A stretch of 56,351 nucleotides of DNA from Nocardia vinacea NBRC 16497 (GTDB lineage: Bacteria; Actinomycetota; Actinomycetes; Mycobacteriales; Mycobacteriaceae), in NCBI RefSeq assembly GCF_000308835.1, contig NZ_BAGN01000217.1:1-56351 (forward strand). The letters run 5' to 3'. Below, piece after piece: positions 31,890 through 40,181 of the stretch. The notes below the pieces were generated by a model. It searched no databases. It was given only the letters and a program-made list of their open reading frames with translations, and was not told where the DNA came from. How positions within the stretch are numbered: the first letter of the stretch is position 1; every line of letters begins with the position of its first letter. The position numbers and the translations under genes are program-made.

Positions 31890-33050
31890 TCACCTGCGAT
31901 TCATCTGGAAGTACGCGGTCGAGTCCGGACGGTGACTCAGATACACCGCGCCCGCCGCCAGCACGCCCTGCACGATCGCCGCCGCACCGGCCACCAGCGA
32001 GGCCGCTCCGGTTACCGCTTCCAGCGCGAACAGTGTGCCGACCGCGACCAGCACCAACCAGACGCCCACAGCAGTCAAAAGCGTCCGCGCCCAAAGCTTT
32101 CCGCGCACGAGCTGGTGCACGAACAGCAAGGCGAATGCCGCCAGCGCCAACCCGATCACCACAGCCACAACGAAGGCCAACGACACCATCAGCTCCGCAT
32201 CGGCCATCGTGAAATTCGGATCGCCGACGTGCACCTGGTCGAACATCTTCTGCGCGAAATCCTTGCGCTGCTGAAACGCCGCGACAACCGAGCCGATCAT
32301 CTGCAGAATGCCGAATCCGATTACGCCCCACCACAATTGCCGCGCGGTCCGAATATCCTCCGGCGGTTCGGGCCGCGGCAGGACAACGGGCCCACGCGCG
32401 TGCAGCCCCGGTGGATACATCCCGGGCGGATACGGCATCTGTGGATACGCCCCCGGCGGAATCGCGCCCTGCGGATACAGTCCGGACGGAACCGGCTCGG
32501 GCGGATGCGCTGCCGCCGGACTCGGACCGTGCGGATGCACTTCTGCGAGACTCGGAGCGTGTGAACTCGAATCCGCCGCCCCTGGCACCTCCGCCCCCTG
32601 CGACCCCGCAGCCGACTCAGCGCCCTGCGGCCCAGGCGGATTCGCACCCTGCGGATCCGAACCCGGGGAATTCGCGCCTGCAAGACTCGAACCAGACAGT
32701 TCCGCACCTGTGGGACTCGGACCGTGTGGACTCGAATCAGGCGCCTCGAACACCTCCGTCCCCTGCGACCCCGCAGCCGACTCAGCATCCTGCGGCCCTG
32801 TCGGATCTGCCCCTGGTGGATGCGCGCCCTCTGAAAGTGACACAGGGGAATTTGGTCCCGGAGTATCCGCCCCTTGTGGATACGAACCCAGAGACGCCGT
32901 CTCGCCCGACTCACGATCCGGCGAATTCGGATTACCCGGCTCGGGGGCGGAGGACTGTGATGTGGCCGATTCCGGGGTCGACGACTCCGACTCGGACTTC
33001 GGACTGCCGGATTCCGAACCCGGCGCCTCGGGTCTGAGCGGATTCGTCAC
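31890..33050 (-). CDS. Pro/Ser/Gly-rich multi-span membrane protein
   Basis: A 386-residue protein. Residues 1 to about 215 are low complexity (Pro, Ser, Gly, Glu) with an internal near-repeat PPGPQGAESAAGSQGAEV versus PTGPQDAESAAGSQGTEV and a tyrosine-rich YPQGAIPPGAYPQMPYPPGM stretch; residues 230-386 hold four membrane helices (LWWGVIGFGILQMIGSVVAA, LMVSLAFVVAVVIGLALAAF, LLTAVGVWLVLVAVGTLFAL, AGAAAIVQGVLAAGAVYLSH). No known family; similar low-complexity plus four-helix proteins are frequent in Nocardia. GTG overlaps the hemB stop (GTGA). Confidence 0.75.
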   Translation of the reverse strand: MTNPLRPEAPGSESGSPKSESESSTPESATSQSSAPEPGNPNSPDRESGETASLGSYPQGADTPGPNSPVSLSEGAHPPGADPTGPQDAESAAGSQGTEVFEAPDSSPHGPSPTGAELSGSSLAGANSPGSDPQGANPPGPQGAESAAGSQGAEVPGAADSSSHAPSLAEVHPHGPSPAAAHPPEPVPSGLYPQGAIPPGAYPQMPYPPGMYPPGLHARGPVVLPRPEPPEDIRTARQLWWGVIGFGILQMIGSVVAAFQQRKDFAQKMFDQVHVGDPNFTMADAELMVSLAFVVAVVIGLALAAFALLFVHQLVRGKLWARTLLTAVGVWLVLVAVGTLFALEAVTGAASLVAGAAAIVQGVLAAGAVYLSHRPDSTAYFQMNRR

Positions 33051-34024
33051 GACAGCCAGTGCGCGGCCTCGGTCGCCCAGTAGGTGAGCACCATATCCGC
33101 ACCGGCCCGGCGGATGCCGATGAGCGATTCCAGGATGGCGCCGCGGCGGTCGATCCAGCCGCGCTGGGCGGCCGCGGTGATCATCGCGTATTCGCCCGAG
33201 ATCTGATACGCGGCCACCGGCACCGTCGATTGGTCGGCGACATCGCGCAGGATGTCCAGATACGACATCGCCGGCTTGACCATCACGATGTCCGCGCCCT
33301 CGGCCAGATCCAGTTGCAGTTCCCGGATCGCCTCGCGGCGGTTCGCCGGATCCTGCTGATAACTACGCCGATCCCCTTCCAGCGAGGAGGCGACCGCCTC
33401 GCGGAACGGACCGTAGAACGCCGAGGCGTACTTCGCCGCGTAGGCGAGAATGCCGGTATCGGTGCGCCCGACCGCGTCCAGTCCGCGCCGGATCGCGCCG
33501 ACCTGACCGTCCATCATGCCGCTGGTACCGAGCAGATCCGCACCGGCTTCGGCTTGCGCGAGCGCCATCTCCACGTAGCGGTGCAGGGTGGCGTCGTTAT
33601 CGACGGCACCGTCCGCGGACAGTACGCCGCAGTGCCCGTGATCGGTGAATTCGTCGAGACAGGTATCGGCCATGACCACCGTCGAATCGCCGACCTCGTC
33701 GGCGAGCGCACGCAGACCCCGGTTGAGAATGCCGTCGGGATCGCTGGCCTTGCTGCCGGTGGCGTCCTTGTCCTCGGGCCGCGGCACACCGAAGAGCATG
33801 AGCCCGCCCACGCCCGCGGTGACCGCCTCGACCGCCGCCTTGCGCAGCGAATCCATCGAATGCTGCAGCACGCCCGGCATCGAGCCGATCGCGCGCGGCT
33901 CGTCGAGTCCGTCGGCGACGAACATCGGCAGCACCAATTGCCGTGGCTCGAGAGTTGTTTCGGCCACGAGACGACGCAGGGCGGGGGTACGGCGCAACCG
34001 CCGCGGGCGGTCCAATCCGGTCAT
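33047..34024 (-). CDS. hemB: porphobilinogen synthase (5-aminolevulinate dehydratase)
   Basis: HemB condenses two 5-aminolevulinate molecules. Catalytic lysines K198 (YAAKYASAFYGPFR) and K250 (MVKPAMSYLDI) are present. The metal segment is DTCLDEFTDHGHCGV (121-135) with cysteines 122 and 132 but no third cysteine, so it resembles neither pure zinc nor pure magnesium types. ATG at 34024 is 6 bases after a TATCGT box, so leaderless. The frame stays open upstream into the SDR relic. Confidence 0.95.
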   Translation of the reverse strand: MTGLDRPRRLRRTPALRRLVAETTLEPRQLVLPMFVADGLDEPRAIGSMPGVLQHSMDSLRKAAVEAVTAGVGGLMLFGVPRPEDKDATGSKASDPDGILNRGLRALADEVGDSTVVMADTCLDEFTDHGHCGVLSADGAVDNDATLHRYVEMALAQAEAGADLLGTSGMMDGQVGAIRRGLDAVGRTDTGILAYAAKYASAFYGPFREAVASSLEGDRRSYQQDPANRREAIRELQLDLAEGADIVMVKPAMSYLDILRDVADQSTVPVAAYQISGEYAMITAAAQRGWIDRRGAILESLIGIRRAGADMVLTYWATEAAHWLS

Positions 34025-34089
34025 AACCGCACGATACGCCCGGCCAGAATGCGAGTCACAAGCGGCGGGTGCGCCAATGGAGCAGCGCG

Positions 34090-34435
34090 CCGGGAAGCCC
34101 GGCGGCATCTGCATCTTTCCGCCGCCGAACGGGCCGCCGACCAATACCGTCGAACCCGCCATATATCCGAGGTCGTCGCCGCACAGCGCAGGGATCGCGC
34201 GGGCGATCTCCGCAGGTTCGGCCATCCGGCCCAGCGCGGACACATTCTGTGGACCTCGAGCATCCTCGAGCACCGCCCACATCGCATCCGGCAGGCCGTC
34301 TGGTCGGATCAGCGCGGTATCGGTGGCGCCCGACGCGATCGCATTGACCCGGATGCCGCGCGGGCTTGCACCACACCATCCCGTTAAGGATGTCTCGAGG
34401 ATTCGATAAGCCCGCTGCGCGAGACTGCGGGCCAC
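34090..34435 (-). pseudogene. short-chain dehydrogenase C-terminal relic
   Basis: About 115 codons from the end of an SDR: SPRGIRVNAIASGATDTALI, MAEPAEIARAIPALCGDDLG, YMAGSTVLVGGPFGGGKMQM PPGFPA. The PRGIRVNAIA-G-TDT and GY-AGSTVLV-GG motifs are typical. The cofactor-binding N-terminus, catalytic Ser/Tyr/Lys and a start codon with signal are missing. The frame runs into hemB without a stop. Confidence 0.65.
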
Positions 34436-34529
34436 CCGGCGGTCGCCGGGGATTTACCGGTGCTCGAAGAGTGCGGTGCGAGGGGCGGATGATGGTGGGG
34501 TGTGACCGGCCTTGTTCCAGGAGTACGCG

Positions 34530-35342
34530 ATGACCGAATTCGCGACGCCCCCGCGGCGACGCACCGATTGGGAAGGTCTGCGGAGACTGGCGCGTGGCGG
34601 GGATTCGAGCGTGATCGTGCAGTTGGCGCAGCGGTTATCGGAGGCGGGTGAGACGGCCGAGGCCGAGCAGTGGTTCCGCCGCGCCGCCGCCCGAGGCAGC
34701 GGACCTGCCATGGCAGGCCTCGGCGCATTGCTCGCGGCCGATGGCCGGATCTCGGATGCGATTCGATGGCTGGAGTTCGCGATCGCGGCCGGTTGTCCAG
34801 GGGCGGATCAGCAATTGGGCACGTTGTATCTGGAGCGCGGAAATCTCGACGCCGCCGAGTTGTGGTTCCTGCCCGCGGCCGAGGACGGGCTGCCGGAAGC
34901 GCTGTGCAATATGGGTGTTGTCGCGAGTCGTCGCGGTGTCGACAATGAGGCGCGGCACTGGTACGAGCGGGCGGTGCGGGCCGGAAGTCCAACGGCCATG
35001 CGCACTCTCGGCGTATATCTGGCGCGCGACGGTGAAATCGAACGAGCGATCACGCTGCTGACCGAGGCGGTCCGGCGCGGTCGCGACGACGCCATGGCCG
35101 TACTCGGCGCGATCTTCCTCGACCACGGTGACTGGGTCGAGGGCGAGCGATGGTTGCGTCGCGGCGCTGAAGCGGGAGATGCTGATTCGATGTTCCAGCT
35201 CGCGCGATTCCTGCGCGAGCAACCTGTGCAGAAGGACAATCCCGCGGCAAAAGCGCAGGCGCACAAGGATGCCCGCTACTGGCTCGAACGCGCCGCAATC
35301 CTGCGCCACCCCCAAGCGCTCGAACGCCTACACGGACTCTGA
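34530..35342 (+). CDS. Sel1-repeat (TPR-like) protein
   Basis: A 270-residue, all-helical protein of about six or seven Sel1-like units, such as LSEAGETAEAEQWFRRAAAR, GSGPAMAGLGALLAADGRIS, ISDAIRWLEFAIAAGCPGAD and DDAMAVLGAIFLDHGDWVEG. Repeats of 35 residues with A-.A..LG signatures bind partner proteins. CAGGAG 6 bases before the ATG fixes the start. No signal peptide. The partner is unknown. Confidence 0.82.
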   Translation: MTEFATPPRRRTDWEGLRRLARGGDSSVIVQLAQRLSEAGETAEAEQWFRRAAARGSGPAMAGLGALLAADGRISDAIRWLEFAIAAGCPGADQQLGTLYLERGNLDAAELWFLPAAEDGLPEALCNMGVVASRRGVDNEARHWYERAVRAGSPTAMRTLGVYLARDGEIERAITLLTEAVRRGRDDAMAVLGAIFLDHGDWVEGERWLRRGAEAGDADSMFQLARFLREQPVQKDNPAAKAQAHKDARYWLERAAILRHPQALERLHGL

Positions 35343-35511
35343 AACGCACGCCCGCGAACAAATCATCCGCCCGGATAGCCGGTCTCACGGCCGGGCACCG
35401 CGTACCCGAGCCCTCGGTTCGAACTCGGGGTTGCCCAGATCACCGCGCGGTTCGCCGCAGCGTACGAAAGCCCTTGTGAGCGGGCGTTTTTGTCGGTGGG
35501 CAGGAGTAAAA

Positions 35512-35527
35512 TCGAAGGCGTGTTCGA
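35512..35527 (+). promoter_or_regulatory. LexA/SOS-box-like palindrome
   Basis: TCGAAGGCGTGTTCGA matches the actinobacterial SOS consensus TCGAAC-N4-GTTCGA with one mismatch. A TAAAAT -10-like box (35507-35512) overlaps its left edge, and the GTG start at 35570 lies 43 bases downstream. Confidence 0.65.
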
Positions 35528-35569
35528 GGAATCGCTCCGGGTTCCCGATTGCGACGGGAGGACGCCACC

Positions 35570-35884
35570 GTGCCCAACACCGCACCGAAGTCGAAGGTCG
35601 CCGCTAGCGATTGCTTGCAGGTCGCTCGAAACAACACAGTTCGGCCCTATGTTCCGCTGCAGAAGCGGCCGCTGCCCACCGGCCGGCCGCGCAAGTGGTA
35701 CATCTCGCACAATCGGCGACTCAAGGCGATGCGCCTGACCATCGCCCTGCTGGACTCCGGGATCTACCTGCCGAGCCAGGCCAGCAACGAAAGGATCCGA
35801 CGCACAGCCGAACTCATCGATATCCGCCCGCCGTCCGACACCACCTGCCGTTTGGTGCGGACCCTGATGCGCTACAGCCGCTGA
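35570..35884 (+). CDS. small basic protein behind an SOS box, with a repeat-derived insert
   Basis: A 104-residue basic protein. It starts MPNTAPKSKVA, then ASDCLQVARN, then VRPYVPLQKRPLPTGRPRKW and YISHNRRLKAMRLTIALLDS, GIYLPSQASNERIRRTAELI, and CRLVRTLMRYSR. GGGAGG 8 bases upstream supports the GTG. The second segment is encoded by a copy of the 29-bp repeat, in frame. The upstream SOS-like box suggests a DNA-damage response gene; function unknown. Confidence 0.65.
   Translation: MPNTAPKSKVAASDCLQVARNNTVRPYVPLQKRPLPTGRPRKWYISHNRRLKAMRLTIALLDSGIYLPSQASNERIRRTAELIDIRPPSDTTCRLVRTLMRYSR
35603..35631 (+). repeat. 29-bp dispersed repeat, copy 2 (inside a gene)
   Basis: Same element as at 31540 with one substitution (GATTGC for GACTGC). 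It lies in frame within the gene at 35570 and encodes A-S-D-C-L-Q-V-A-R, so it has become coding. Confidence 0.85.
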
Positions 35885-35937
35885 TCAACGGAGCTCGACG
35901 GTTGCGGCGGCTCCGTTTGCGCGGCGAGGGAGCCACC

Positions 35938-36001
35938 GCTAGCGACTGCTTGCAGGTCGCTCGAAAAGGTCTGCTAGCGACTGCTTGCAGGTCGCTCGAA
36001 A
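35938..36001 (+). repeat. 29-bp dispersed repeat, copies 3 and 4 in tandem
   Basis: Two exact copies at 35938-35966 and 35973-36001 separated by 6 bases. They lie between the stops of convergent genes (35884 and 36045). Tandem arrangement suggests recent duplication of the element. Confidence 0.9.
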
Positions 36002-36044
36002 CAGCCCGCACTCTCGCCGCCCAACCGGGTAGGCCGACGGATAT

Positions 36045-37607
36045 CTAGCGGCTGCGGCGGCTCTTCTTGCGCGGCGGGGGCAGCAGGCCCTCGGCGCGCA
36101 GGCGGGCCGCATGCTCGGCCAGCGCCTCCACCAGCGGACCGACCTGGGCGACCTCCGGCTGCACATCCACGCGCAGACCGAATTCGATGGCCGTCTCGGC
36201 GGTCTTCGGGCCGATGCACGCAACGATGGTGCGCGCGTGCGGTTTACCCGCGATACCGACCAGATTGCGGACCGTGGAGGACGAGGTGAACAGCACCGCG
36301 TCGAAGCCGCCGGTCTTGATCATCTCGCGGGTCTCGGCCGGCGGCGGCGAGGCGCGCACCGTGCGGTAAGCGGTCACGTCATCGATTTCCCAGCCGCGGT
36401 CGCGCAGACCCTCGGCCAGGGTTTCGGTGGCAATGTCCGCGCGCGGCAACAGGACCCGGTTCACCGGATCGAAAACGTCATCGTAGGGCGGGAAGTCAGC
36501 GAGCAGGCCCTCGGAGGACTGTTCGCCACTCGGCACCAGCTCCGGGTTGATGCCGAACGAGCGCACCTTGTCCGCGGTCGCCTCGCCGACGCAGGCGATC
36601 TTCACACCGGAGAAGGCCCGCGCGTCCAAACCGAATTCGGCGAACTTCTCCCATACCGCGCGCACCGCATTGGTGGAGGTGAACACCACCCACTGGTAGC
36701 GGCCGTCGACCAGACCCTTGACCGCGCGCTCCATCTGCGCCGGACTGCGCGGCGGCTCGACCGCGATGGTCGGCACCTCCATCGGGATGGCGCCGTGGGT
36801 GACCAGTCGCTCGCTCATCTCGGCGGCCTGATCCTTGGTGCGCGGCACCAGCACGGTCCAGCCGTACAGCGCCCGCGACTCCCACCACGACATCTTCGAC
36901 CGCTGCGCGACCACCTTGCCGATGGTCACCACCAGCGGACCGACCAATTCGGAGGCCGCACTGTTGAGCGTGGCCAGGGTGGCCTCGATGGTGCGCTGCT
37001 GGCGGGTGGTGCCGCGCACCGTCACCGCGACCGGGGTCTGCGGCGCCATACCGTGTTCGACCAGCGCACTCGCGGTTTCGGCCAGATGACCCGAGGTCGC
37101 CGACAACACCAGCGGGCCCGGCGCGGCGGCCAGAGCGGCCCAGTCGACCTCACCGCGCACATCGGCCTCGGTGTGCCCGGAGCCCAGCGCGATACCGGCG
37201 AAACTCGGCACCGCGGAACCATTGGGCAGCCCCGGCAGCACCTCGAAGACCATATGCGAGCGCGTCACCGCATTGACCTCGGCGATCACCGAATCGGTCG
37301 TCAGCGGATCACCCGCGACCACCCGGACCACGTCATGGCCACCGCGGGCCTCGGCGATCAGCGTCTTGGCCACCTCGGCGGGGTCGCCGAGCGCGGGCCG
37401 CACATCCACCGGGCGTTCACCGTCCTCGCCCGGCTCGACCGCGATACCGATCAGGGCGAGCACGCCCTTGTCGACATCGGGATCGGTGAATGCCAATGTC
37501 GCCCGCCCCAGCACCTCGCGCGCACGCACTGTCAGCAGTGCCGCGTCGCCGGGCCCCGACCCGACAAACAGGATCCGTCCTGGATGCTTCTTGTGTGCTC
37601 GGCTCAT
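36045..37607 (-). CDS. bifunctional uroporphyrinogen-III C-methyltransferase/uroporphyrinogen-III synthase
   Basis: A 520-residue fusion. Residues 1-245 are an SUMT/CobA methyltransferase: GRILFVGSGPGDAALLTVRA, VVAGDPLTTDSVIAEV, LVVTIGKVVAQRS; residues 255-505 are HemD synthase: GWTVLVPRTKDQAAEMSERL, VFTSTNAVRAVWEKFAEFGL, ACVGEATADKVRSF, VLFTSSSTVRNLVG, CIGPKTAETAIEFG. It feeds both haem and sirohaem/cobalamin. ATG at 37607 overlaps a 26-codon leader ORF (ATGA) whose GAGGTG gives the Shine-Dalgarno. The basic C-terminal tail KKSRRSR is short. Fusions of this type are usual in actinobacteria. Confidence 0.94.
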   Translation of the reverse strand: MSRAHKKHPGRILFVGSGPGDAALLTVRAREVLGRATLAFTDPDVDKGVLALIGIAVEPGEDGERPVDVRPALGDPAEVAKTLIAEARGGHDVVRVVAGDPLTTDSVIAEVNAVTRSHMVFEVLPGLPNGSAVPSFAGIALGSGHTEADVRGEVDWAALAAAPGPLVLSATSGHLAETASALVEHGMAPQTPVAVTVRGTTRQQRTIEATLATLNSAASELVGPLVVTIGKVVAQRSKMSWWESRALYGWTVLVPRTKDQAAEMSERLVTHGAIPMEVPTIAVEPPRSPAQMERAVKGLVDGRYQWVVFTSTNAVRAVWEKFAEFGLDARAFSGVKIACVGEATADKVRSFGINPELVPSGEQSSEGLLADFPPYDDVFDPVNRVLLPRADIATETLAEGLRDRGWEIDDVTAYRTVRASPPPAETREMIKTGGFDAVLFTSSSTVRNLVGIAGKPHARTIVACIGPKTAETAIEFGLRVDVQPEVAQVGPLVEALAEHAARLRAEGLLPPPRKKSRRSR

Positions 37608-37684
37608 GCCCGCACCTCGCTAGCGCTCGGCACGGCCATGCCCGAAGGCGCTGTGCTGTTGATTCGCTCGCTTCGCTCGCTCAT
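37604..37684 (-). CDS. MSERSER-type leader ORF between hemC and hemD
   Basis: A 26-codon ORF. Peptide: MSERSERINSTAPSG, then MAVPSASEVRA. Its ATG overlaps the hemC stop (ATGA at 37684-37681) and its TGA overlaps the hemD start (ATGA at 37607-37604). GGAGAA in the end of hemC is its Shine-Dalgarno, and its own SEV codons (AGC GAG GTG) form the hemD Shine-Dalgarno. Ribosomes could pass through hemC, leader and hemD in one relay. ATGAGC occurs at both element ends, like a duplicated start. Confidence 0.65.
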   Translation of the reverse strand: MSERSERINSTAPSGMAVPSASEVRA

Positions 37685-38715
37685 CGGCTGTTCTCCATTG
37701 GGCTGGAATTGGAAAAGTCAGTGGGCGGGTTAACCGCTGCTTCCGGCGTGCTGAGCAGCTCGCGGGCGCCCAGATCGAGCAGTTCCCGGGCCAACTCGCG
37801 GCCGAGCTCCGCAGCGCGCTCCGGAGCGCCGACCACGGAGGCTCGCAATACATCGGAGCCGTCGACGGCCGCCGCGCAACCGCGCAGCGAGAGTTCGTCG
37901 ATAATTCTGCCGTCATCGTCGAGCGATTCGACGACCTCGGCGATCGCGCCGATCGGCACGGTGCAACCGGCCTCCAGTTCGGCCAGCAGCGACCGCTCGG
38001 CAATGACGGACGCACGGGTCGCGGCGTCGTCGAGTTCGGTCAGCGCCTTGATGAGTTCGCTGTCATCGCTGCGGCATTCCACCGCCAACGCACCCTGCGC
38101 GGGCGCGGGCAACATCTGCACCGGCTCCAGCGCCTCGGTGACCACGTCGAGCCGGCCGATTCTGGCCAGTCCGGCCCTGGCCACCACGACCGCGTCCAAC
38201 TCCCCCTCGCTGACCTTTCGCAGCCGGGTATCGAGATTGCCACGTAGCGGCACGATGTCCAGACCGAGTCCGAGGGCACGCAATTGGGCGGCGCGGCGCG
38301 GCGCGGAGGTGCCGACCTTGGCACCGGCGGGAAGTTCACCGAGCACCAGACCATCGCGCGCCACCAGTGCGTCGCGCGGATCCTCGCGGGGCGGGATGGC
38401 CGCGATGGTGAAACGCGGATCCTGTGCGGTCGGCAGGTCTTTGTACGAATGCACCGCGATATCGATATTCCCGGCGGCCAGTTCGTCGCGCAGTGCCGAG
38501 GTGAAGACGCCGACACCGATCTGTTGCACCGGATCCGAGGACAGATCGCCCGCGGTCTTGACGACCACCAGCTCCGCGTCGTGTCCGGCCGCGATCAGGT
38601 TGTCGCGGATGGTGCCCGCCTGCGTGAGGGCGAGCAAACTGCCTCTGGTGCCGATCCGCCACGGCACGCGAATGCTGCCTGCGGTCACGTTTTCCTCTTC
38701 CTGCACAACTGTCAT
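37681..38715 (-). CDS. hemC: porphobilinogen deaminase (hydroxymethylbilane synthase)
   Basis: HemC links four porphobilinogen units. In 344 residues the dipyrromethane-cofactor cysteine is C251 in LEAGCTVPIGA, the catalytic aspartate D93 is in HSYKDLPT (89-96), and arginines of GTSAPRRAAQLRA and NLDTRLRKVSEGELDA are present. ATG at 38715 overlaps the hemA stop (ATGA). The stop overlaps the leader ORF. Confidence 0.95.
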   Translation of the reverse strand: MTVVQEEENVTAGSIRVPWRIGTRGSLLALTQAGTIRDNLIAAGHDAELVVVKTAGDLSSDPVQQIGVGVFTSALRDELAAGNIDIAVHSYKDLPTAQDPRFTIAAIPPREDPRDALVARDGLVLGELPAGAKVGTSAPRRAAQLRALGLGLDIVPLRGNLDTRLRKVSEGELDAVVVARAGLARIGRLDVVTEALEPVQMLPAPAQGALAVECRSDDSELIKALTELDDAATRASVIAERSLLAELEAGCTVPIGAIAEVVESLDDDGRIIDELSLRGCAAAVDGSDVLRASVVGAPERAAELGRELARELLDLGARELLSTPEAAVNPPTDFSNSSPMENSR

Positions 38716-40181
38716 GCCGTCTGCCCCTGTTCTTCGCCGCGGTGTCCGGCGGTGAAGTCGTCGGCCAGCGTGATCTCGCTGCCGCCGACGATCGCTTCCT
38801 GGTCGAGGGAAATATCGCCGAGGAAGCGGATCGCGGTATGCTCGTCGCTGATCGAACTGAGCTCCATCGGAGCCGCAACCGCTTGCGCCGCACCGGGTTT
38901 GAGCTCGAACAGTTCTCGCAGCGCCTCGGCGTAGGTATCGCCGCCCGGGGTGGAGGCCAACTGTTTGACTCGCACCGTCGGCGCGTGGAGCAACTTGTCC
39001 ACCACGCGACGCACGGTGCGCGCCACCTCGTCACGCTCCGGATCAGCCAGTCCGGGCAGCCGGGAATCCAGCCGCAGTAATTCGGCCTCGACCACCTCGG
39101 CCGCGCGCTGCCGCAACGCGGCAACGGTCGGGGTGACCTCCGCCATGCGCTGGCCCGCAAGGTATTTCGCGAGTTCGTCGGCGACGATCGAGCGCGCGGC
39201 GGCGGTATCGTCGGCGGCCGCACCGGCCGCCGGATCGCGCTGCAATGTCTCGATATCGATGACGGTGACACCGGGCAGTCCGGCTACGGCGTGTTCGACA
39301 TCGCGCGGCAGACCGAGATCGCAGAACACCAACGGCCGTTCCACCCGGCTGGCGCGCTCACGTTCGGCGAGTGCGCGATGGGTATCGGCCAGCGTCACCA
39401 CCGCGCCGACCGCGCCGGTACAGGTGATGACGACATCCGCGGCCGCCATCGCCTCGGTCAGGCGCGACAGTTCCATCGAATGAGCTTCGACACCGTGACT
39501 GCGCGCGGTCGCGGCGAGCCGCTTGGCCCGGGCCGACGTGCGATTCACCACGATGATGCGGCCGATGCCCGCCCGCGACAGATGCGCCACCGCGAGCCCG
39601 CCCATCGCCCCGGCTCCCAGCACGACGGCGGTCTGCCCGGCGAGCGGGCCGAGCACATGCTGCGCCCGATCCAGCGCCACCGAAACCACCGACGCACCGG
39701 CCCGGTCGATACCGGTCTCCGAATGCACCCGCTTGCCGACGCGCAGCGCGTGCTGCGCGAGTTCGTGCATGGTCCGCCCGACCGCCTGCTGGGCATCGGC
39801 GGAGGCATAGGCGCCACGGATCTGGCTGAGCACCTGCTGCTCGCCGATCACCATCGAATCCAGACCGCTGGCCACCGCGAACAGATGCTCGGCGGCGGCC
39901 TCGCTGTAGCGGACGTAGGCGTGTTTGGTCAGATCCGGCAGCGGCAGTCCGGAATGTTTGGTCAGCAGCTCGCCGACCTCGGCGAGGCCGCCATGGAAGG
40001 CGTCCACCACTGCGTAGACCTCGACGCGGTTGCAGGTGGAGACGATCATCGCCTCGGACACATGGCTGGAGGTGAGCATTCGATCGATCAGTTTCGGCCG
40101 GTCCGCGTCGGTGATCGCGACCTTCTCCAGAATCGAGACGGGCGCGCTGCGATGCGAAATCCCGACCAAAAGAATGCTCAT
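38712..40181 (-). CDS. hemA: glutamyl-tRNA reductase
   Basis: HemA reduces glutamyl-tRNA to glutamate-1-semialdehyde, the first step to haem, with NADPH. It has the catalytic cysteine C50 in VSTCNRVEVYAVVD, GEQQVLSQIRGAY, and the NADPH fold AVVLGAGAMGGLAVAHLS. The 489-residue length is normal for actinobacteria with a 35-residue disordered tail. ATG overlaps the rex stop (ATGA). Confidence 0.96.
   Translation of the reverse strand: MSILLVGISHRSAPVSILEKVAITDADRPKLIDRMLTSSHVSEAMIVSTCNRVEVYAVVDAFHGGLAEVGELLTKHSGLPLPDLTKHAYVRYSEAAAEHLFAVASGLDSMVIGEQQVLSQIRGAYASADAQQAVGRTMHELAQHALRVGKRVHSETGIDRAGASVVSVALDRAQHVLGPLAGQTAVVLGAGAMGGLAVAHLSRAGIGRIIVVNRTSARAKRLAATARSHGVEAHSMELSRLTEAMAAADVVITCTGAVGAVVTLADTHRALAERERASRVERPLVFCDLGLPRDVEHAVAGLPGVTVIDIETLQRDPAAGAAADDTAAARSIVADELAKYLAGQRMAEVTPTVAALRQRAAEVVEAELLRLDSRLPGLADPERDEVARTVRRVVDKLLHAPTVRVKQLASTPGGDTYAEALRELFELKPGAAQAVAAPMELSSISDEHTAIRFLGDISLDQEAIVGGSEITLADDFTAGHRGEEQGQTA

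Noticed and set aside
36111..37733. 540-codon plus-strand ORF opposite cobA/hemD
   Set aside because: Shadow frame of the HemD fusion; no recognisable motif.
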